Of a DNA stretch of 40,709 bases, positions 23,883 to 32,471 are shown piece by piece (the first letter of the stretch is position 1; every line of letters begins with the position of its first letter). A program made the translations under genes and the position numbers. The DNA comes from RUG14130 sp045598325 (lineage in GTDB: Bacteria; Bacillota; Clostridia; Christensenellales; Aristaeellaceae), in NCBI GenBank assembly GCA_045598325.1, contig JAZLLT010000101.1, forward strand, positions 1 to 40,709. The letters are read 5' to 3'. The notes under the pieces were generated by a model. It made no database searches, was not told where the DNA came from, and saw nothing but the letters and a program-made list of their open reading frames with translations.

Positions 23883-24755
23883 ATGGTCAGCAACATCACC
23901 GTCAGTCCCGCGTCTTCCGCGAAAAAGAAAAGCCCCGCAAAGATCATCGGAAAAACGATCCTCTATCTCATCCTCATCGCCGCTGCTCTGTTCACCCTCA
24001 TCCCCTTCGCGTGGATGATCTCCTCCTCCCTGAAACTGGACAGAGAAGTGTTCGCCTTCCCCATGAAGTGGCTGCCCGAGGTGTTCCACTGGGACAACTA
24101 CAGCCAGATCTGGGAAAAGGTTCCGCTGGTGATCTATTTCAGAAACACCGCGATCATCGCCGTCATTGTGACCGTCATCCAGACGCTCACCTCGTCCCTT
24201 GCCGCCTACGCCTTCGCGAAACTGAACTTCAGGGGACGCGACACGCTGTTCGTCTGCTACATCCTCACCATCGCGGTGCCGTGGCAGGCGTACATGGTGC
24301 CCCAGTTCATCATGATGCGCATGGTGGGGCTGTATGATACCCGCTGGGCCATCATCATCCTGCAGTCTTTCAGCGCTTTCGGCGTGTTCCTCATGCGGCA
24401 GTTCTACCAGAGCATCCCCACGGATCTGTGCGAAGCCGCCCGCATCGACGGACTGAGCGAGCACGGCATCTGGGCGCGCATCATGCTTCCCCTGTCCAAG
24501 CCCGCCCTCGCCACGCTGGTCATTTTCACCTTCGTGAACACCTGGAACGACTATATGGGTCCCATGATCTATCTGACCACCGACACGCAGAAGACCATTC
24601 AGGTGGGCATCAAGCGCTTCATTCAGGAGAACTCCAGCCAGTATCACCTCATCATGGCGGTCTCCGTCTGCTCCCTCATCCCCGTGGTAGCCGTGTTCCT
24701 GTGCCTGCAGAAATACTTCATTGAAGGCATCGCCACATCGGGTCTCAAGGGATAG
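23883..24755 (+). CDS. Sugar ABC transporter permease (MalG/LacG-type)
   Basis: 290 residues from the ATG at 23883 (GGAGG, with a short gap of about 9 bases); the TTG at 23865 is rejected. Six membrane segments; the EAA loop is CEAARIDGLSEHGIWARIML. The C-terminus is FIEGIATSGLKG, typical of MalG-type partners. It is last in the importer operon, and a terminator lies 12 bases later. Confidence 0.93.
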   Translation: MVSNITVSPASSAKKKSPAKIIGKTILYLILIAAALFTLIPFAWMISSSLKLDREVFAFPMKWLPEVFHWDNYSQIWEKVPLVIYFRNTAIIAVIVTVIQTLTSSLAAYAFAKLNFRGRDTLFVCYILTIAVPWQAYMVPQFIMMRMVGLYDTRWAIIILQSFSAFGVFLMRQFYQSIPTDLCEAARIDGLSEHGIWARIMLPLSKPALATLVIFTFVNTWNDYMGPMIYLTTDTQKTIQVGIKRFIQENSSQYHLIMAVSVCSLIPVVAVFLCLQKYFIEGIATSGLKG

Positions 24756-24767
24756 AGCCAACACACA

Positions 24768-24805
24768 AAACACCGTCCGGAGTCATTTCCGGGCGGTGTT
24801 GTTTT
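24768..24805 (+). terminator. Terminator of the sugar importer operon
   Basis: ACACCGTCCGGA pairs with TTCCGGGCGGTGT (one imperfect position), followed by TGTTTT. Confidence 0.85.
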
Positions 24806-24820
24806 CCGGAAAGCGCGCGC

Positions 24821-24840
24821 AAAAAAACCCTCGCAGGGGT
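24821..24840 (-). terminator. Minus-strand terminator with no intact gene before it
   Basis: Read on the minus strand: ACCCC-TGCGA-GGGT, then seven T. The nearest intact minus-strand gene ends about 430 bases away (25268), so it may once have served a gene now lost. Confidence 0.6.
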
Positions 24841-25267
24841 GCTTTTGCTTTATGACGGGCTTCCGTCAGCCGATGATGGATTCCTCCTCGGAGATCATGG
24901 GATCGGCAGACCGTACACAATACGCAGCACGCAATCATTGCGTATCACCGCACGAAAAGGATAGGCCGAAAGACCGCGGCGGGCGGCGGTTTCCTACCGT
25001 TTCTGTTCAGAAAGATTCCGGATGGGAAGGGGAATCATAGATCGGTTTTCATTTTCGATGTGCAGGAGACGCGTAAAGGGGCAACGAAAAGCGGGAGGAT
25101 CGATCCTCCCGCGATTTGTGAAGTGAAGCGTTTTCGCTGCGTACTGCGTATTTGCGTATCATGGTTGCCGGGTCCGGCGGGAGCAAGCCCCCGCCCAACG
25201 ATTGCCCATGCGTTTCCGCCGCGATGTTTCATCGGGTTCGGCGGCGGCATATCGCGGAAATCCCTGC
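24841..25267. other. Gene-free stretch with repeats and a possible gene remnant
   Basis: On the minus strand, a short open end reading SADPMISEEESIIG stops at a TGA near 24869, just before the terminator above, and looks like the tail of a lost gene; the frame breaks after about 22 codons. A perfect palindrome lies at 25091-25112. A GC-rich hairpin (GGCGGG/CCCGCC) near 25177-25196 resembles the dispersed intergenic repeats of Clostridia. No intact gene is seen. Confidence 0.45.
25091..25112. repeat. Perfect 22-bp palindrome
   Basis: Two 11-base arms meeting at the centre (GCGGGAGGATC and its complement), with no loop bases. It could be an operator, a repeat-element end or a hairpin. Its role is unknown. 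Confidence 0.7.
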
Positions 25268-26731
25268 TTATCTGAACTCAAACGCGTACACATCCGCGTC
25301 GCTGATGAGCAGGGTGAGAGTCACCTTTTTGCCCTTGAAGGCGGTGAGGTCGCCCATCGGGATAGGCTTATCCGTACTGTCGCCGAAGAATTCGGTTGAG
25401 GCGCGGGTCTCTCCCGTTTCGGTGTCCATGAGGGTCGCCTTCACATAGCCCCGCGCGGAGGTGGAGAGGTTGAGGTGAAACGCACCGCCCTCATAAACAA
25501 AAGGCTTGGTGGTGAGTTTTTTCTCTTTATAGCCCGCGCGGCGGGAAACGAAGCCGTCCCTGCGGATGGTGACGCGGTACAGCACCGCCGCATCACCTGA
25601 CCAGTGGTTTTCGTAGCAGTAGAAAGAGAGTTCCTTATCCGAGTCCTTCACGGCACCGGGCGTCTCGATGAAGCCCACCGAGGGGTAGCAGCTGCCGTAC
25701 ATCCAGCCGTCCGGATGCTCGGAGCCGGGGCGGAGGAACGCCTCGTCGTAAATCGTCCACTTTTTGCCGTCGTGCGAGCACATGAACAGGCAGTCCGTGA
25801 CGGCGAGCCCGAAGCGGGGATCCGACTTCATGCGGGCGAGGCGCTTTTCCTTTCCGCACAGGGCGTCAAAGGAGTCCGTCCACTCGTGCCGCTCGTTGTA
25901 GCGGGTGGGAAGCCCCACCAGCATATCGCTTCCCGGATAGACCGAGACACAGTTGGTGTAGAGAGGAAAGTCCTCTTTGCTGCTGAGCTTCACACGCACG
26001 GGCTCTGTCCAGTGGATGAAGTCCTTCGAGGTCACCACGCGGATATCACGCACATAGGAATTGAGGGGAATGGTCCCGGAGCGGTCGAAGTCCCCGCCCG
26101 TGTCCTTGTCGTGGTAGGAGCGGATATAGCAGAGGTAGCGCTTCGTTTTTTCGTGCCACGAAACGGTGTTGAGCGTATCGAACCAGCCCTTGTCCGTCAC
26201 GGTGCCGAAGCGGGTGAAGTGATAGCCGTCCTCGCTCACGAAGGACGCGAGACAGCGCCTGTTGGGACCGTCCGGATTGCGCTCGGTGTATTGCATGACC
26301 GCCTTGAAGCGGCCCTTCACCGCAGGTGCGGGATTGGTGTCCACGGTCACAAAAAAGTTGTCGATGCCGACAAGCCCCGGCAGCATGGATGTCTCAAGGA
26401 TGATGTTGTTATCCGTGCTGCCGCCGAACGAGACGATGCCAAGCGAGGGTCTGACCCAGTTGATACCATCCTCACTCTCGGCGCAGCACACACGCACATC
26501 GTCCAAATGATACAGCGTCCCGTCCTCCCGGAACATGGAGAAGCCCAGATAATACAGGCGGTAGACCCGCTTTTTCTCATCGTACAGCGTGTGGAAGTAG
26601 CCGCTGCCGTCACCCTCCCACGGGCGATCGCAAGTCAGAACCGCTTCCCGGCGCACGGGCTCATGCAGCCGCTTTTCAGCGGTGGTATGCTTTTTGTCTA
26701 CGATCTCATCGTCCCAGAAAAAGTATTTCAT
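25268..26731 (-). CDS. Beta-propeller glycosidase-like protein (GH32/GH43 superfamily type)
   Basis: 487 residues, with GGAG 7 bases before the ATG. No signal peptide. Residues about 1-400 have the repeated blade pattern of five-bladed sugar hydrolases: CAESEDGINWVRPSLG, FVSEDGYHFTRFG, VTSKDFIHWTEPVRV and FMCSHDGKKWTIYD. A C-terminal beta-sandwich (from about 400) carries STSARGYVKATLMDTETGET, as in GH32-like enzymes. Similar proteins are annotated only as hypothetical or glycosidase-like, and a definite catalytic set is not evident. It lies 13 bases after the MATE gene on the same strand and is probably cotranscribed. Confidence 0.7.
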   Translation of the reverse strand: MKYFFWDDEIVDKKHTTAEKRLHEPVRREAVLTCDRPWEGDGSGYFHTLYDEKKRVYRLYYLGFSMFREDGTLYHLDDVRVCCAESEDGINWVRPSLGIVSFGGSTDNNIILETSMLPGLVGIDNFFVTVDTNPAPAVKGRFKAVMQYTERNPDGPNRRCLASFVSEDGYHFTRFGTVTDKGWFDTLNTVSWHEKTKRYLCYIRSYHDKDTGGDFDRSGTIPLNSYVRDIRVVTSKDFIHWTEPVRVKLSSKEDFPLYTNCVSVYPGSDMLVGLPTRYNERHEWTDSFDALCGKEKRLARMKSDPRFGLAVTDCLFMCSHDGKKWTIYDEAFLRPGSEHPDGWMYGSCYPSVGFIETPGAVKDSDKELSFYCYENHWSGDAAVLYRVTIRRDGFVSRRAGYKEKKLTTKPFVYEGGAFHLNLSTSARGYVKATLMDTETGETRASTEFFGDSTDKPIPMGDLTAFKGKKVTLTLLISDADVYAFEFR

Positions 26732-26744
26732 AAGATACTCCTTT

Positions 26745-28187
26745 TTACACGCGGATATCGTGCCACTTGCCGGCGTTGTAGCGGCGCATGAACAGAATCA
26801 TGCGGGTGACCATGTCCGCAAGGGAGGCAAGCCACGCGCCGATGAGGGCGAGGGGCTCGTTGCCCAGCACCGTGCCCAAATAGTACACCGCCGCGAAGGC
26901 GAGGATGGGTCGGATGAGCATGACGGTGATGGTCATGACGCGCGCGGCGTACTTCACATCGCCGGCGCCGCGCAGGGCACCCGCCGCCACCACGGAGAGC
27001 ATCTGGAAGGGCTGGAAAATGCCCACGACGATCATCACATTTTCCGCCATCTCGCGCACGCCCGGCTCGGCGTTTTCGGAGATGAACATGGAGACCAGCG
27101 GTCCCCGCAGGAAGATGCAGCAGGAAGCGAGGATAATCGAGATCATGAACGCGCTGCGCTGCGCCAGTTTACCGAAGATATGGGAAAGATCCTTGCGCTT
27201 CGCGCCCAGATTCTGACCGACGAGCGATGTGCCCGCCACGCCGAAACCGTCCGCGAAAGAGAAGGACAGGTTCAAAAACTGCATGTCGATCTGATGGGCA
27301 GCAAAGGCGTTGGTGCCGAGGCCCGCCACGATTTTGGCGTAGGAGAAGAAGCCGATGCGCAGCACGACCTGCTCCACCATGGCGCCACCTGCCACGCGGG
27401 TCACATCGGTGATGCTGGTCCTGTCGGGATGCCAGTCGTCCCGCAGGGAGATGTGCAGGAAGGAAGTTTTTGTACTCGGCAGCATGACGGAAAGGATGGC
27501 GAGGATACAGCCCACCACGAGGCCGATGGCGGTGGCGATGGCCGCGCCCACCACCTTGAGTTCCGGGAAGGGCCCGATGCCGTTGATGAGCAGCCAGTTA
27601 AACAGGATATTGACGAAGTTGCTCGTGATGTTCACATACATGGTCAGTTTCGTGTTGCCGATGCCTCTCTGCGCGGCGCAGATGCCCATGGAGATGGCAT
27701 TGAGCGGCAGCACGGAATTGACGATCAGGAAGTACGCCGTGGAGTCTTCAAGGGTCCTGCCCTTCTCCGCGCCCGCAAAGCGCATGAGGGGCTCCGCGAA
27801 GGGAAAGAAGATCGCCATCAGCACCAGCGACATGGCGAAGATGAGCAGGATGGCATTGCGCAAAACGCGGCAGGCGTCGTCCCGCCTCTGCTCGCCTTTT
27901 CTGCGCGCCACGACCGCGGTGATGCCCGCGTTCACTGCGAAGAAGAAACAAAGCATCAGCATGCGGGGTTGGCCCACCAGTCCCACCGCCGCCACGGCGT
28001 CCGTGCCCACACCCGAGACCATCACGGTGTCCATCATGTTGATGAGGGAAATGAGCACCATTTCGAGGACGGACGGGATGGCGAGACGCAGATACCTCAT
28101 GTACATGCTGCCCGCGCCCGGCAGTTCACCGTGCTCCATGTTCCGGGGCAGCATGCCCTCGGAGGACAAAAAGTGTTTCAGACTCAT
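26745..28187 (-). CDS. MATE-family multidrug/toxin exporter
   Basis: 480 residues with about twelve membrane helices in two related halves. Family stretches include IPSVLEMVLISLINMMDTVMV near the start (helix 1), AAVGLVGQPRML, ICAAQRGIGNTKLT in the first half, and FGVAGTSLVGQNLGA and AAGALRGAGDVKYAA in the second. MATE proteins exchange Na+ or H+ for drugs or metabolites. The substrate is unknown. First gene of a two-gene operon with the glycosidase-like gene. Confidence 0.93.
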   Translation of the reverse strand: MSLKHFLSSEGMLPRNMEHGELPGAGSMYMRYLRLAIPSVLEMVLISLINMMDTVMVSGVGTDAVAAVGLVGQPRMLMLCFFFAVNAGITAVVARRKGEQRRDDACRVLRNAILLIFAMSLVLMAIFFPFAEPLMRFAGAEKGRTLEDSTAYFLIVNSVLPLNAISMGICAAQRGIGNTKLTMYVNITSNFVNILFNWLLINGIGPFPELKVVGAAIATAIGLVVGCILAILSVMLPSTKTSFLHISLRDDWHPDRTSITDVTRVAGGAMVEQVVLRIGFFSYAKIVAGLGTNAFAAHQIDMQFLNLSFSFADGFGVAGTSLVGQNLGAKRKDLSHIFGKLAQRSAFMISIILASCCIFLRGPLVSMFISENAEPGVREMAENVMIVVGIFQPFQMLSVVAAGALRGAGDVKYAARVMTITVMLIRPILAFAAVYYLGTVLGNEPLALIGAWLASLADMVTRMILFMRRYNAGKWHDIRV

Positions 28188-28219
28188 TGTTACGCGTTCC
28201 TTGTCTTTTTGTTACAGCC

Positions 28220-28248
28220 ATTATAGCCCACAAGGACCGGAATGTCGA
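28220..28248 (-). promoter_or_regulatory. MATE operon promoter
   Basis: Minus strand TCGACA (28243-28248), 17-bp spacer and TATAAT (28220-28225), about 25-30 bases before the ATG. Confidence 0.7.
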
Positions 28249-28340
28249 GTATAGTTTTGGGAAATTTCGCGGAATACACGATATCCGCTTCCCATCCTGT
28301 TTCATAAATACAGGTGAAAAACAAAAAGGAGAAAATGAAC

Positions 28341-28583
28341 ATGAGGAAGGAACTCAAAAACGGAGAACGCAACCAAAACAACGGCGGATACGACATCGAA
28401 TACCGGGTCAACGCCATCAACAACGCGTTTTTCGCCTATGATGCCGAAACGCTGCCCGACGCTTTCGCGGCGATTTCGAACCGCTTTGAACCGGACGGTT
28501 GCATCACCGCGGCGCAGAAGACCATGCTCCGGAACATCATGGACATGGTGATCGAGGAAAAGCGGCGTCAGGAAGCCGCATAA
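28341..28583 (+). CDS. Small charged helical protein of unknown function
   Basis: 80 residues from the ATG at 28341 (AAGGAG, 9-base gap; an ATG at 28335 is too close to the site). The N-terminus is polar (RKELKNGERNQNNGG). The rest looks fully helical: YRVNAINNAFFAYDAETLPD, then TAAQKTMLRNIMDMVIEEKR. One Cys only. No signal peptide or family recognised. It is divergent from the MATE gene. The NGG near the start is not preceded by the EL..V pattern, so I do not count it as a double-glycine leader. Confidence 0.65.
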   Translation: MRKELKNGERNQNNGGYDIEYRVNAINNAFFAYDAETLPDAFAAISNRFEPDGCITAAQKTMLRNIMDMVIEEKRRQEAA

Positions 28584-28591
28584 AAAAGCAG

Positions 28592-28673
28592 GGCTGTCAC
28601 GAAAACCACAGCCGCATAAAAAAGTATTTTTGACACAAGAAACCCGCCGAAAGGAATTTTCTTTTCGGCGGGT
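28592..28673. terminator. Two hairpins after the small protein gene
   Basis: A weak hairpin GGCTGT/ACAGCC (28592-28613), then a strong one, ACCCGCCGAAA/TTTCGGCGGGT (28642-28673). The second could end transcription from both sides, as the minus-strand gene at 28704 also ends here. Confidence 0.6.
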
Positions 28674-28703
28674 AATTCTTTGCGCTCGACAAACCGGGAT
28701 TCA

Positions 28704-29315
28704 TCAATAATCCTTTATCATTCGTCCCAAAGAGATTCCCTGTTCCTTTGCATAGATCGCGGCTTTGATCAATCCTTCGCAGGGTTCTCTTGCTGTTTCA
28801 ATCACTTCAATATCGTCAATCTTCTTGAGCAGTCGATGTGAATTTCCCAGAATCAGCAGAGGCATAGGATGTTCCACTTGAATTTCCCACACTGGAGTAT
28901 TTTCCGGAAGACCGCATAGGCCTAACAGATATTGTGCATCTTCGTGAACCCTTGTTGAATAAACTGATTCCGGAATAGCAATGTATTGATACTTCACACT
29001 GAAGGCTCTGTATTTTGCTTCTATGTTTGTGAAATCCACACCTGAACTTCTATATACATCACCCATGAAATCAACAAGAAACTCGTTTCCAACTATACGA
29101 TTCATGATTGCTTCATAGTGATCCAGGTCATCAAGAGTATAGTTTTTTGTATTCAGATTGAATCTCAAGATAATATTCCCGCCATAGAATGGGATTGCAA
29201 TAAATTCTTCAAAAACAACATGATGATGTGTTTGCTCAAAAATGATGTCTGACAAAGCATTTATTCTTGTAATAAGTTCATCAGATTCAATAAACAGTTT
29301 ATACTCATCATTCAT
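28704..29315 (-). CDS. AT-rich gene of unknown function
   Basis: 203 residues from the ATG at 29315, chosen because GGAGGAG lies 9 bases upstream; an in-frame GTG at 29390 would add 25 residues. The protein is acidic, soluble and mixed alpha/beta (IIFEQTHHHVVFEEFIAIPF, GGNIILRFNLNTKNYTLDD, PVWEIQVEHPMPLLILGNSH), with no motif known to me. Size and composition would suit an immunity or toxin-neutralising protein, but that is a guess. It is far richer in A+T than all neighbours and is flanked by near-identical direct repeats, suggesting recent arrival. Confidence 0.75.
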   Translation of the reverse strand: MNDEYKLFIESDELITRINALSDIIFEQTHHHVVFEEFIAIPFYGGNIILRFNLNTKNYTLDDLDHYEAIMNRIVGNEFLVDFMGDVYRSSGVDFTNIEAKYRAFSVKYQYIAIPESVYSTRVHEDAQYLLGLCGLPENTPVWEIQVEHPMPLLILGNSHRLLKKIDDIEVIETAREPCEGLIKAAIYAKEQGISLGRMIKDY

Positions 29316-29411
29316 AATGTCCGTCTCCTCCGCAAATTCCAATTTGTCCGCATCTATGACGAGCATCGGATTTTGCCGCACAAAATCCACATCCTAAATA
29401 CATTATTATCA

Positions 29412-29435
29412 GGCTGTCACAAACGCGTGACAGCC
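29412..29435 (-). terminator. Hairpin between the esterase gene and the AT-rich gene
   Basis: A 9-bp stem GGCTGTCAC/GTGACAGCC with a 6-base loop, 10 bases beyond the esterase stop. There is no strong T-run on the minus strand; on the plus strand it is followed by CGTTTTATG. Confidence 0.55.
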
Positions 29436-29444
29436 CGTTTTATG

Positions 29445-30482
29445 TTATTTCAGCAGTTTCGCCACACGGTCCGCAACCGCCCTGTGGGCGACGGGGCCGG
29501 GATGCAGGCGGCTGCCCATGCCGCCCCTCGGCATATGGTCGAGGAGAATGGGCACATCGAAGCGGATATCGATGCCCTCGCCCGCCGCCTCGCTTACCGC
29601 CTTTTCGACGGCGTCATGCACCATGCCCTTGTCGTGGAACATGATCCACAGAAGCCGCGCGCGGGGATTGACCTCATGCAGATGGCGGATGAAGGAAAGG
29701 GCGGAATCGTGGATGATGTCGAACCCCTCCGCGTTGTCCTCCAGTTTGAAGGTGCCGCCGTTTTCATCCGTAAAGGGCTTCTGATGAAGGGAACCGTTGT
29801 CGTTGGTGCCCAGAGCGATGACCACGGCGTCCGGGTCGAAGGAGAAATCGTAGGGCTTCCCCACGCTGTAACTGATGTCGTCATAGACCGAGGGGATGTT
29901 CTCGGCACAGTTGTTGTTCCACGCGTTGTGGATGCCCCAGCCGCTGATAGCCACATTCTGATACAGCGCATGCAGTTTCTCCGCCGTCACGCGGGAATAG
30001 TCCTCGAGGGAGCCGAACACCATGGGCAGCCACTCGGAGAACGATTTGGGGCCGCGCAGTCCCTCGCCCGCGGTGATGGAGTCGCCGATGAACTCAACGC
30101 GCATCGTCTTCTTTTTGAGGGGCATGAATTTGCCGTCCGTCAAGATCTTTTTGAGGCTCACGAAGGACTTGTCGCGGAAGTCCATGGTCTCCTTGATGAT
30201 GAGGACCTCGTGGACCTTGTCCGGGTCCATGTTCATGAAGACCGTATAGGTGTGCATGCCGGGGATGGGCGAGAAGGTCTGCGCGGCAAGACCGTCCACC
30301 ACGAAACTGATGTAGTGGCGGAAGGCGTCGTACTCCGCCTCGATTTCAATGTCAAGGCGGCTGCCCTTTACGCGCATTTCGGCATAGGAACCGCTGTACA
30401 GCATGCGGAAACCGGGCGCTTCCCTGTCGTCTCTGCCCATGAGGCGCACGCGCTTCAAACTGCGGATATCATATCCTTTCAT
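29445..30482 (-). CDS. CE2-type SGNH carbohydrate esterase
   Basis: 345 residues. The N-terminal 110 or so form a beta-sandwich, and the SGNH hydrolase domain follows: block I GDSITAGEG (nucleophile Ser), block II with SGWG, block III GTND, and block V DHMPRGG with a later LHPGPVAH holding Asp and His. This two-domain plan is that of carbohydrate esterase family 2, which removes acetyl groups from xylan or mannan sugars. No signal peptide, so it would act inside on imported oligosaccharides. Its ATG overlaps the stop of the GH2 gene by 4 bases, so translation is coupled. Confidence 0.85.
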   Translation of the reverse strand: MKGYDIRSLKRVRLMGRDDREAPGFRMLYSGSYAEMRVKGSRLDIEIEAEYDAFRHYISFVVDGLAAQTFSPIPGMHTYTVFMNMDPDKVHEVLIIKETMDFRDKSFVSLKKILTDGKFMPLKKKTMRVEFIGDSITAGEGLRGPKSFSEWLPMVFGSLEDYSRVTAEKLHALYQNVAISGWGIHNAWNNNCAENIPSVYDDISYSVGKPYDFSFDPDAVVIALGTNDNGSLHQKPFTDENGGTFKLEDNAEGFDIIHDSALSFIRHLHEVNPRARLLWIMFHDKGMVHDAVEKAVSEAAGEGIDIRFDVPILLDHMPRGGMGSRLHPGPVAHRAVADRVAKLLK

Positions 30483-32197
30483 TGATTTTCCTCGCAGGCG
30501 GCCTTTGCCGCGGTGATGTCGTGAATGACGGCGGGATCGAACTTCGGGCGGCGGTCATAGTAGTAAAGACCGTTGCGCTCCTGCTCCACATCGGTCAGCT
30601 GCGTATAGCAGAAGCCGAAGTGGTCGGGGTTATTGAGCAGCGCCGTTGTGAGCCCCCGGTAACGCTCGATAAACTCCTCTTCGGTTTTGGGTCCGTTTCC
30701 GTAACCCCAGCCCGCGCCATCGGGATTCCAGCCGATGCCGCCGTATTCGGACACGAACATGGGCTCGCCGTTATAGTGCTGCTTTTTCTCAAATCGGTCA
30801 TAAAGCGGCGCGCCGGGGGCGTAGCGCTCGGCGTACACCGCGGGATTCTGCTCGTAATCGTGGGTATCGAAGATGTCCGTCACGGTGTGCAGTCCGCCGC
30901 TGGCGTCGATGCAGGGACGGGTGGGATCGAACAGTTTCGTGATCTCGTAGGAAAGGCGCAGGGTCATTTCCCGCTTGCCCGCGACGCTGTCGTACCAGGT
31001 CTCGTTCCACGGGCACCAGCCCACGATGCAGGGATGGCTGTAATCCCGCTTCAGGACTTCCATCCATTCGTGCAGGAAATTGTCCGCGGAAGCGGCCATG
31101 GCGGGACTGGCGCCCCAGGACGCCATTTCGCCCCAGCAGAGGTAGCCCATTTTATCCGCCCAGTACAGGAAGCGGGGCTCGAACACCTTCTGGTGCAGGC
31201 GCGCACCGTTGAAACCCATCGCCATGGAGCGGAGGATGTCGTTTTTCAGTTCCTCGTCCGTGGAGGCGGTGTAGATGCCGTCCGGATAGAAGCCCTGATC
31301 GAGGATGAGCCGCTGGAAGACGGTGCGCCCGTTGATGACGCAGTGTCCGCCGATCAGTTGGGCGGAGCGGAGACCGAAGTAACTTTTGACCGTATCGAAG
31401 ACCTTTCTGCCCTTTTTGAGGGTGAGCGTCAGGTCGTACAGATTTCCTTTTCCCACATCCCACAGCACGGGCTTTTCGATGAGCAGGTTCATGCGCACAT
31501 GGCCGCCGTCCGCGTCCGCTTCGATCTCGCCCTGATAGGCTCCTTCGAAAGCCGCTTCGGCGGAAAGGGTCGCGCCCTTCGTGTCACCCACGAGTTCCGC
31601 TTCAATAGACACGGATCCGTTGAAGGCATCAGGCGTCAGGCGGATGGAACCGATATAACTCTCCCCTGCCCACTCCAGCCACACGCTCTGCCAAATGCCG
31701 GTGGTGCGGGTGTAGGAGCAGCCGCGGGAATAATACTCGCCGCACTGCTTGCCGTAGGGCTGTCTGCCGCCGCGCTGATCGTCCACGGCGCAGACCACGA
31801 CGGTGTTTTCGCCTTCTTTGAGCGCCTTCGTGATGTCAAAATCAAAGCCCACATAGCCGCCGAAATGAGTGCCGACGGAAACACCGTTCACCCACGCTTC
31901 ACACTCGTAATCCACTGCGCCGAAGCACAGGAACACCCGCTTGCCCGCGGCCTTTTGGGGTAGGGTAAAGGTTCTGCGGTACCACACTGCGGGCATGAAA
32001 TCCTTGTATCCGATGCCGGAAAGTTCGCTTTCCGGGCAGAAGGGCACGGTGATTTCCCGGTCGAAATCATCGCGCTCGTAGAATTTGCGCTCTTTGCCGC
32101 TCGCGCCGAAGTCGATCTCGAACTGCCACCGGCCGTTCAGAGTCATCCAGCCTTCGCGCATAAACTGGGGACGGGGATATTCACTTCTGGGAAGCAT
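30479..32197 (-). CDS. GH2-family beta-glycosidase
   Basis: 572 residues from the ATG at 32197 (GGAGG, 8-base gap). Domain order is that of GH2: sugar-binding jelly-roll (residues about 20-175, with AVWYRRTFTLP and CEAWVNGVSVGTHFGGY), an Ig-like domain (about 180-275), and a TIM barrel from about 285. The acid/base is E399 in WCPWNETW and the nucleophile E484 in SEYGG. It is short for a beta-galactosidase and nearest in layout to beta-glucuronidase/beta-galactosidase-like enzymes of gut bacteria; the real sugar is not clear. No signal peptide. First gene of a pair with the CE2 esterase. Confidence 0.87.
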   Translation of the reverse strand: MLPRSEYPRPQFMREGWMTLNGRWQFEIDFGASGKERKFYERDDFDREITVPFCPESELSGIGYKDFMPAVWYRRTFTLPQKAAGKRVFLCFGAVDYECEAWVNGVSVGTHFGGYVGFDFDITKALKEGENTVVVCAVDDQRGGRQPYGKQCGEYYSRGCSYTRTTGIWQSVWLEWAGESYIGSIRLTPDAFNGSVSIEAELVGDTKGATLSAEAAFEGAYQGEIEADADGGHVRMNLLIEKPVLWDVGKGNLYDLTLTLKKGRKVFDTVKSYFGLRSAQLIGGHCVINGRTVFQRLILDQGFYPDGIYTASTDEELKNDILRSMAMGFNGARLHQKVFEPRFLYWADKMGYLCWGEMASWGASPAMAASADNFLHEWMEVLKRDYSHPCIVGWCPWNETWYDSVAGKREMTLRLSYEITKLFDPTRPCIDASGGLHTVTDIFDTHDYEQNPAVYAERYAPGAPLYDRFEKKQHYNGEPMFVSEYGGIGWNPDGAGWGYGNGPKTEEEFIERYRGLTTALLNNPDHFGFCYTQLTDVEQERNGLYYYDRRPKFDPAVIHDITAAKAACEENQ

Positions 32198-32226
32198 GAC
32201 AAGCACCTCCGGAATTTGATGGGGAT

Positions 32227-32235
32227 ATTGTAGCA
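32227..32235 (-). promoter_or_regulatory. Extended -10 promoter of GH2-CE2
   Basis: Minus strand TGCTACAAT (-10 box 32227-32232 with upstream TG). No good -35. The start would fall near 32220, about 20 bases before the ATG. Confidence 0.45.
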
Positions 32236-32315
32236 TACCCGCCGCTCAAATGCCATATCTTTTTAAAATTTCCTTTCTTCACACAGATTTAGCACTCATT
32301 TTGCCCGTTATCCGC

Positions 32316-32344
32316 TTGCATATCGTGTTCCCCTGTGCTATAAT
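32316..32344 (+). promoter_or_regulatory. rpsB operon promoter
   Basis: TTGCAT (32316-32321), 17-bp spacer and TATAAT (32339-32344). The leader to rpsB is about 120 bases and contains GCCTG/CAGGC near 32354-32368, which could fold as part of a regulatory leader. Confidence 0.8.
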
Positions 32345-32471
32345 TTGAGAGTTGCCTGAAACAGGCGATTTCTCACCCGTGCCGATTCCGGGGGCGGTTG
32401 CCGCGAAGAGCGGTGCCTGCCGGGAAATGAATCGCGGGGCGGAAACAACAAATTATTAGGAGGAAACCCAA

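Noticed and set aside
26682..28226. 514-codon plus-strand ORF opposite the MATE gene
   Set aside because: The MATE protein has clear helices and family motifs; the opposite frame is rich in His, Asp and Arg only.
28341..28583. Small protein with an early NGG as a further GG-leader member
   Set aside because: The residues before GG are polar and lack the EL..V pattern; the part after is one helical unit.
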